In this document: positions 5,969 to 10,037 of the stretch, piece after piece
Layout of the letters: each line of letters starts with the position of its first letter
Numbering within the stretch: position 1 is the first letter of the stretch
Assembly: GCA_026982515.1 (NCBI GenBank)
Contig: JALSGY010000466.1
Location: 1 to 10,037, forward strand
Direction: 5' to 3'
Length of the DNA: 10,037 bases
DNA from: Paracoccaceae bacterium
GTDB taxonomy: Bacteria; Pseudomonadota; Alphaproteobacteria; Rhodobacterales; Rhodobacteraceae
Notes under the pieces: generated by a model
Seen by the model: only the letters and a program-made list of their open reading frames with translations
What the model was told of the DNA's origin: nothing
The model's database searches: none
Made by a program: the position numbers and the translations under genes

Positions 5969-7123
5969 ATGAACATGGTGCAGCAGGAATCCCCCACCGT
6001 CTTCGCCCCGTGGGAAGACCCGGAGCAGAAGCCGCTCATCAGGTTCATCGACGTTACCAAGAGATTCGGCGATTTCACCGCCATCGAGAGCCTCAACCTC
6101 GACATCTACGAACGCGAGTTCTTCGCCCTGCTCGGCCCCTCGGGCTGCGGCAAGACCACCCTGATGCGCATGCTGGCCGGCTTCGAGGCCCCCACCGAGG
6201 GCACGATTCTGCTCGACGGGGCCGACATCGCCCCGGTCCCGCCCAACCGGCGGGCGGTGAACATGATGTTCCAGAGCTATGCACTCTTTCCACATCTCAC
6301 CGTGGAACAGAATATCGCCTTCGGGCTGAAGCGCTCGAAGATGACGAAGGGTGAAATTGCCGACCGGGTGCAGGAAATGCTGCGCCTGGTGCGGCTGGAG
6401 CCCTTCGCCCGGCGCAAGCCGCACCAGATCTCCGGCGGCCAGAGGCAGCGCGTGGCGCTGGCCCGTTCGCTGGCCAAGGCACCCAGGCTGCTTCTGCTGG
6501 ACGAGCCCATGGGCGCGCTCGACAAGAAGCTGCGCCAGGAGACCCAGTTCGAACTGATGGACATCCAGGAAAAGACCGGCACCACCTTCGTGATCGTCAC
6601 GCACGATCAGGAAGAGGCCATGACGGTGGCCAGCCGGGTGGCGGTGATGGACCACGGCCGCCTGATACAGGTGGCCACCCCGGACGGCATCTACGAAAAC
6701 CCCAATTCCCTCTACGTGGCCGATTTCATCGGCGAGGTGAACATCTTCCGCGGCCATGCCCGCGCCCTTGGGGACAACCGCTACGAATTCACCTGGGCCG
6801 AAGGGAAAGCGCCCTTCACCGCCGTCTCCGAGCGCGACGACATCCCCGCCTCGGGCCCCTGCTCCCTGGCCATCCGCCCCGAGAAGATCGCCATCACCGC
6901 CGAACGCCCCGAAGGCGCGCTGAATGCGATCGAGGGCACGGTGCTGGACATCGCCTATCTGGGCAGCACCTCGACCTACCATGTGCAGCTGCCCGAAGGC
7001 CAGGTCATCAAGGCCCAGATCGCCAACAACCGCAGGATTTCCCGGCGCAGCTTCAACTGGGACGATCGGGTATGGCTCTCCTTCACCGAAACCGCAGGCA
7101 TCCTCCTGCCCGGTCACGGATGA
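5969..7123 (+). CDS. potG: Polyamine ABC transporter ATP-binding protein, PotG type
   Basis: This cytoplasmic ATPase powers the importer. Numbering from the GTG at 5966, the order is Walker A GPSGCGKTT (57-65), Q-loop MMFQSYALFPHLTVEQN (Q103), signature ISGGQRQRVALARSLA (from 155), Walker B LLLLDEP with catalytic E180, D-loop GALD, and switch histidine H213 in VIVTHDQEEAM. A C-terminal TOBE-type domain (about 280-385, with SLAIRPEKI near its start) is usual for PotG, PotA and MalK-type ATPases. Three in-frame starts are close together: GTG 5966, ATG 5969 and ATG 5975. I chose ATG 5969 because the weak GGAA (5961-5964) then sits 4 bases upstream. The poor ribosome site, placed after a strong stem-loop, suggests lower expression than the binding protein. 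The stop at 7121-7123 is followed by the first permease 10 bases later. About 384 residues is normal length. Confidence 0.93.
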   Translation: MNMVQQESPTVFAPWEDPEQKPLIRFIDVTKRFGDFTAIESLNLDIYEREFFALLGPSGCGKTTLMRMLAGFEAPTEGTILLDGADIAPVPPNRRAVNMMFQSYALFPHLTVEQNIAFGLKRSKMTKGEIADRVQEMLRLVRLEPFARRKPHQISGGQRQRVALARSLAKAPRLLLLDEPMGALDKKLRQETQFELMDIQEKTGTTFVIVTHDQEEAMTVASRVAVMDHGRLIQVATPDGIYENPNSLYVADFIGEVNIFRGHARALGDNRYEFTWAEGKAPFTAVSERDDIPASGPCSLAIRPEKIAITAERPEGALNAIEGTVLDIAYLGSTSTYHVQLPEGQVIKAQIANNRRISRRSFNWDDRVWLSFTETAGILLPGHG

Positions 7124-7133
7124 GGCCCCGGCC

Positions 7134-8030
7134 ATGAACCTGCGCCGCGCCCTGCTGATCGCCCTGCCCTACGCCTGGCTGCTGGCGCTGTTCCTCGTCC
7201 CCTTCGGGATCGTGCTGAAGATCTCGCTGTCCGACATGGCCCTGGCGATCCCCCCCTACGTGCCGACCCTCGACATCGCCGCTGGCTGGACGGGGCTGAA
7301 AGAGTTCTTCTCGCAGCTCGACTTCGAGAATTTCGTCTTTCTCACCGAGGACGATCTCTACTGGCGGGCCTATCTCTCCAGCCTCAGGATCGCCGCGCTG
7401 TCCACGCTGATCACCCTGATCGTCGGCTTTCCCATCGCCTACGGCATGTCGCGGGCCTCCGACGCGTGGCGGCCCACGCTGATGATGCTGGTGATCCTGC
7501 CCTTCTGGACCAGTTTCCTGATCCGGGTCTATTCCTGGATGGGCATCCTCAGCCAGCAGGGGCTGCTCAACCAGTTCCTGCTCTGGACGGGCCTGATCTC
7601 CGAGCCGCTGACCATCCTCAACACCAACATCGCGGTCTATATCGGCATCGTCTACACCTACCTGCCCTTCATGATCCTGCCGATCTACGCCTCGCTGGAA
7701 AAACTCGACGACTCCCTGCTGGAGGCGGCCGAAGATCTGGGCTGCTCCCGGCTGCAGGCCTTCTGGCTGGTCACCGTGCCGCTGGCGCGGGCCGGGGTGA
7801 TCGCCGGCTGCTTCCTGGTATTCATCCCCGCGATAGGCGAGTTCGTCATTCCCTCGGTGCTGGGCGGCTCGCGCACGCTGATGATCGGCAAGGTGCTGTG
7901 GGAAGAGTTCTTCTCCAACCGCGACTGGCCGGTAGCCAGCGCCGTGGCGGTGGTGCTTCTGCTGATTCTGGTGGTGCCGATCATCCTGTTCCAGCGCAAC
8001 GAGCAACGCCAGAGGGAGCAGGAGCAATGA
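7134..8030 (+). CDS. potH: Polyamine ABC transporter permease 1, PotH/PotB type
   Basis: This is one of the two inner-membrane subunits forming the translocation pore. The 298-residue protein shows six hydrophobic segments at about 6-30, 84-105, 114-136, 164-186, 220-240 and 266-287. The cytoplasmic coupling loop LLEAAEDLGCSRLQAFWLVTVPL (196-218) is the EAA motif that docks on the ATPase, followed by IPAIGEFVIPSVLGGSRTLMIG, a characteristic PotH/PotB segment. The frame is open further upstream to 6924, but that part overlaps the ATPase gene and is not membrane-like. ATG 7134 is therefore the start, 10 bases after the potG stop, with AGG (7123-7125) overlapping that stop as ribosome site. The last bases overlap the next permease start (ATGA), indicating coupled translation. 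The charged C-tail (QRNEQRQREQEQ) is cytoplasmic. Confidence 0.92.
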   Translation: MNLRRALLIALPYAWLLALFLVPFGIVLKISLSDMALAIPPYVPTLDIAAGWTGLKEFFSQLDFENFVFLTEDDLYWRAYLSSLRIAALSTLITLIVGFPIAYGMSRASDAWRPTLMMLVILPFWTSFLIRVYSWMGILSQQGLLNQFLLWTGLISEPLTILNTNIAVYIGIVYTYLPFMILPIYASLEKLDDSLLEAAEDLGCSRLQAFWLVTVPLARAGVIAGCFLVFIPAIGEFVIPSVLGGSRTLMIGKVLWEEFFSNRDWPVASAVAVVLLLILVVPIILFQRNEQRQREQEQ

Positions 8031-8842
8031 CCCGCCGGTTCTCCTGGTTCAACGCCACCTCGCTGACCTTCGGCTTCGCCTTCCTCTACCTGCCGATGGT
8101 GATCCTGATCATCTACAGCTTCAACAAGTCCAAGCTGGTCACCGTCTGGGCCGGCTTCTCGACGAAATGGTATGGCGAGCTGATGCGCAACGAGGCCTTC
8201 CTCGATGCCGCCTGGGTGACGCTCAAGGTGGCGCTGGTTTCCTCGACAGTGGCAACCGTTCTGGGCACGATGGCCGCTTACGCCCTGGTGCGCGGCGGCC
8301 GCTTTTTCGGGCGCACCCTGTTTTCGGGCATGATCTACGCGCCCCTGGTGATGCCCGACGTGATCATGGGGCTGTCGCTGCTCCTGCTGTTCATCTCCAT
8401 CGGTCTCGATCGCGGGGTGTTCACCATCATCCTCGCCCATACCACCTTTTCCATGTGCTACGTCTCGGTGGTGGTCTCCTCGCGGCTGGCCAGTTTCGAC
8501 CGCTCGCTGGAGGAGGCCGCGCTCGATCTGGGCTGCACCCCGTTCGATGCCTTCCGCTCGGTCACCCTGCCGATCATCGCCCCGGCCGTCATTTCGGGCT
8601 GGCTGCTGGCGTTCACCCTGTCCCTTGACGATCTGGTGATCGCCTCCTTCACCTCGGGGCCCTCCTCGACGACCCTGCCGATCAAGATCTTCTCCGCCGT
8701 GCGCCTGGGTGTCAGCCCCGAAATCAACGCCCTGTCCACGATCCTGATCGTGCTGGTCAGCGTCGGCGTGATCTCGGCCTCGCTGGTCTCCAAGCGCGCA
8801 ATCATCCGGCAGCGGCGCGAAGAACGGGCAGCAGTGACATGA
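8027..8842 (+). CDS. potI: Polyamine ABC transporter permease 2, PotI/PotC type
   Basis: This is the second pore subunit, 271 residues, with hydrophobic segments at about 10-31, 62-87, 98-126, 131-152, 182-206 and 234-255. The EAA coupling loop is LEEAALDLGCTPFDAFRSVTLP (161-182). SLDDLVIASFTSGPSSTTLPIKIFSAVRLGVSPEINALST (199-238) is diagnostic of PotI/PotC proteins. The start ATG 8027 overlaps the previous stop by four bases (ATGA). A GGGAG (8014-8018) inside the end of potH gives it a ribosome site at 8 bases. The same frame is open back to 7466, but that part lies antiphase inside potH and is a shadow. The 3' end overlaps the following ligase gene in the same ATGA manner, so importer and ligase are on one message. 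Confidence 0.92.
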   Translation: MTRRFSWFNATSLTFGFAFLYLPMVILIIYSFNKSKLVTVWAGFSTKWYGELMRNEAFLDAAWVTLKVALVSSTVATVLGTMAAYALVRGGRFFGRTLFSGMIYAPLVMPDVIMGLSLLLLFISIGLDRGVFTIILAHTTFSMCYVSVVVSSRLASFDRSLEEAALDLGCTPFDAFRSVTLPIIAPAVISGWLLAFTLSLDDLVIASFTSGPSSTTLPIKIFSAVRLGVSPEINALSTILIVLVSVGVISASLVSKRAIIRQRREERAAVT

Positions 8843-10037
8843 CAGACGACTTCATCAGCGAATACGAGGCGCATTGCGCCGTCCACGGCCGCCCCGAGCG
8901 CATCGAGCTGCTGCTGTGCGACATCAACGCGGTGTTGCGCGGCAAGTGGCTGCCGGGCGAGCAGGCAGGCAAGCTGGCATCGGGGGAGGTGCGCCTGCCG
9001 CTGTCCACCTATGCGCCCAACATCCTTGGCGCCGAGGTGGAGGATACCGGCCTCGGCATCGTCGCCGGCGATCCCGACGGCCAGCTCGTACCGGTGGCGG
9101 GCACGCTCAAGCCGGTGCCCTGGGCGGGCGGCAACATTGCCCAGGTGCAGGTGGAGATGCTCACCCCCGAAGGCGGCACAAGCCCGCTTTCGGGGCGCGA
9201 ACTGCTGGCCCGGATCATCGGCCGCTTCGCCGAACGCGGCCTGCGCCCGGTGGTGGCCACCGAGCTGGAATTCTACCTGCTGCAGCCGCGCCCTTGCGCC
9301 GAAGCCCCGCCCGAGCCTCCCGCCCTGACCCCGGACACCCAGAACTACGACATGGAGGTGCTGGCCCGCGCCCGCCCGGTGATGGCCGGCATCGTGAAGG
9401 CGGCTCAGGCGCAGGGCCTGCCCACCGACACGCTGGTCGCCGAATACGGCCCCGGCCAGTTCGAGATCAACTTTCACCACAGCGACGATGTGCTCGCCGC
9501 GGCCGACACGGCGGTGCTGTTCCGGCGGCTGGTGCGCGCGGTAGCGGCGGAACACGGGCTCGAGGCCACCTTCATGGCCAAACCCTATGCCGGTCAGCCC
9601 GGCAACGGCATGCATGTGCATGTCTCGCTGCTGGACGAGGCGGGCGCAAACATCTTCGCCGCCGAAGAGGGGCTTTCCGAGGCCCTGGGCGCAGCCGTGG
9701 CGGGCGTACTCTCCAGCATGCGCGAGATGCAGGCGATCTTCGCCCCGCATCTCAACTCCTACCGCCGCTTCGGGCCTGGCAGCTTTGCTCCCTGCGCGCC
9801 CGACTGGGGGCTCGACAACCGCGGCGCGGCGGTGCGCATCCCCCGGGCCTCGGGGCCCGCGGCACGCCTTGAGCACCGGATCTGCGGTGCCGATGCCAAC
9901 CCCTACTTGGCGCTGGCCGCCATTCTCGGTGGCATCCTGCACGGGCTGGAAAGCCGCACCCCGCCTCCGCCGCCGCTGGGCAGCGCGCCTGCGACGCCCG
10001 CCCGCCCCCTGCATCACGACTGGGCCGGCGCGGTGGA
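8839..10037 (+). CDS. Second glutamine-synthetase-family ligase, PuuA-like (partial, C-terminus beyond the right edge)
   Basis: This gene encodes 399 codons of a GS-fold ATP-dependent ligase before the window ends. Visible catalytic positions are E142 and E144 in TELEFYL, E202 and E209 in AEYGPGQFEIN, H259 in NGMHVHVS, HLNSYRRFGPGSFAP (304-318), NRGAAVRIPRA (327-337) and E345 in RLEHR, so the active site looks intact. It is clearly a paralogue, not a copy, of the ligase at 2490-3872: the two match mainly at motifs, and this protein lacks the RTGRRGAGRQAYSM stretch. Near its C-terminus a proline-rich run (TPPPPPLGSAPATPARP, about 374-390) precedes the last visible residues. Its start overlaps the permease stop (ATGA) and no good ribosome site is seen, so it is probably translated by coupling to the transporter. 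It likely gamma-glutamylates the imported amine or a second amine; the substrate is unknown. Confidence 0.85.
   Translation, partial: MTDDFISEYEAHCAVHGRPERIELLLCDINAVLRGKWLPGEQAGKLASGEVRLPLSTYAPNILGAEVEDTGLGIVAGDPDGQLVPVAGTLKPVPWAGGNIAQVQVEMLTPEGGTSPLSGRELLARIIGRFAERGLRPVVATELEFYLLQPRPCAEAPPEPPALTPDTQNYDMEVLARARPVMAGIVKAAQAQGLPTDTLVAEYGPGQFEINFHHSDDVLAAADTAVLFRRLVRAVAAEHGLEATFMAKPYAGQPGNGMHVHVSLLDEAGANIFAAEEGLSEALGAAVAGVLSSMREMQAIFAPHLNSYRRFGPGSFAPCAPDWGLDNRGAAVRIPRASGPAARLEHRICGADANPYLALAAILGGILHGLESRTPPPPPLGSAPATPARPLHHDWAGAV

Noticed and set aside
6924..7133. In-frame upstream extension of the first permease (70 extra codons)
   Set aside because: It lies inside the ATPase gene and encodes no hydrophobic or conserved sequence. 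ATG 7134 starts directly before the first membrane segment.
4774..7135. Two long minus-strand open frames (4774-6105 and 5900-7135) opposite the binding-protein and ATPase genes
   Set aside because: They overlap each other and run antisense to proteins with unmistakable motifs. Their H-, G- and D-rich composition reflects the complementary strand.
8458..10017. A 519-codon minus-strand open frame opposite the second permease and second ligase
   Set aside because: It spans two genes on the other strand, shows no domain, and is explained by codon bias.
1..10037. RNA genes, CRISPR arrays, insertion sequences or prophage traces
   Set aside because: No tRNA-like fold, repeated spacer array, transposase motif or terminal inverted repeat was seen. 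The window is almost fully used by metabolic and transport genes.

Overview
The window is a compact polyamine (putrescine/spermidine-type) uptake and catabolism locus on high-G+C DNA. Wobble positions are strongly G/C, intergenic gaps are short, and protein relationships point to an alphaproteobacterium, most likely of the Rhodobacterales/Rhodobacteraceae type. That placement rests on style and gene order, not on a marker gene.

Left arm, minus strand (about 1-3872). Three genes are read leftwards as an operon: a glutamine-synthetase-family enzyme of the gamma-glutamylputrescine synthetase (PuuA) clade, a class III omega-aminotransferase of the SpuC putrescine:pyruvate type, and a PuuB-like FAD-dependent gamma-glutamylputrescine oxidase that runs off the left edge. 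Gaps are 24 and 3 bases. A FadR/FCD-type GntR regulator lies just upstream on the same strand (4008-4667).

Right arm, plus strand (4828-10037). A periplasmic polyamine-binding protein (PotF type), an ABC ATPase (PotG type) and two permeases (PotH and PotI types) form a complete importer. They are followed without a gap (ATGA overlap) by a second, divergent glutamine-synthetase-like enzyme that is cut by the right edge. The window therefore holds two PuuA-like ligase genes, one with the catabolic enzymes and one with the transporter.

Regulation. The two non-coding gaps around the regulator gene (3873-4007 and 4668-4827) share a palindrome, ATTTGATCAAAT: three copies before the left operon and one before the right operon. 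One copy lies inside the spacer of a promoter with a perfect TTGACA -35 box; another touches the stop codon of the regulator gene. This suggests that the GntR protein represses both arms, and perhaps itself, until a polyamine or a derivative is present. A perfect 11-bp stem-loop separates the binding-protein gene from the ATPase gene and probably sets their relative mRNA levels.

How the parts work together (inference). The importer brings in polyamine. PuuA-like ligases gamma-glutamylate it at the cost of ATP, and the PuuB-like oxidase oxidises the product. The SpuC-like transaminase offers a parallel direct route to the aminoaldehyde. The aldehyde dehydrogenase (PuuC) and gamma-glutamyl hydrolase (PuuD) that would complete the pathway are not in the window. 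No tRNA, rRNA, CRISPR or mobile element is visible, and no gene-free stretch exceeds 300 bases.
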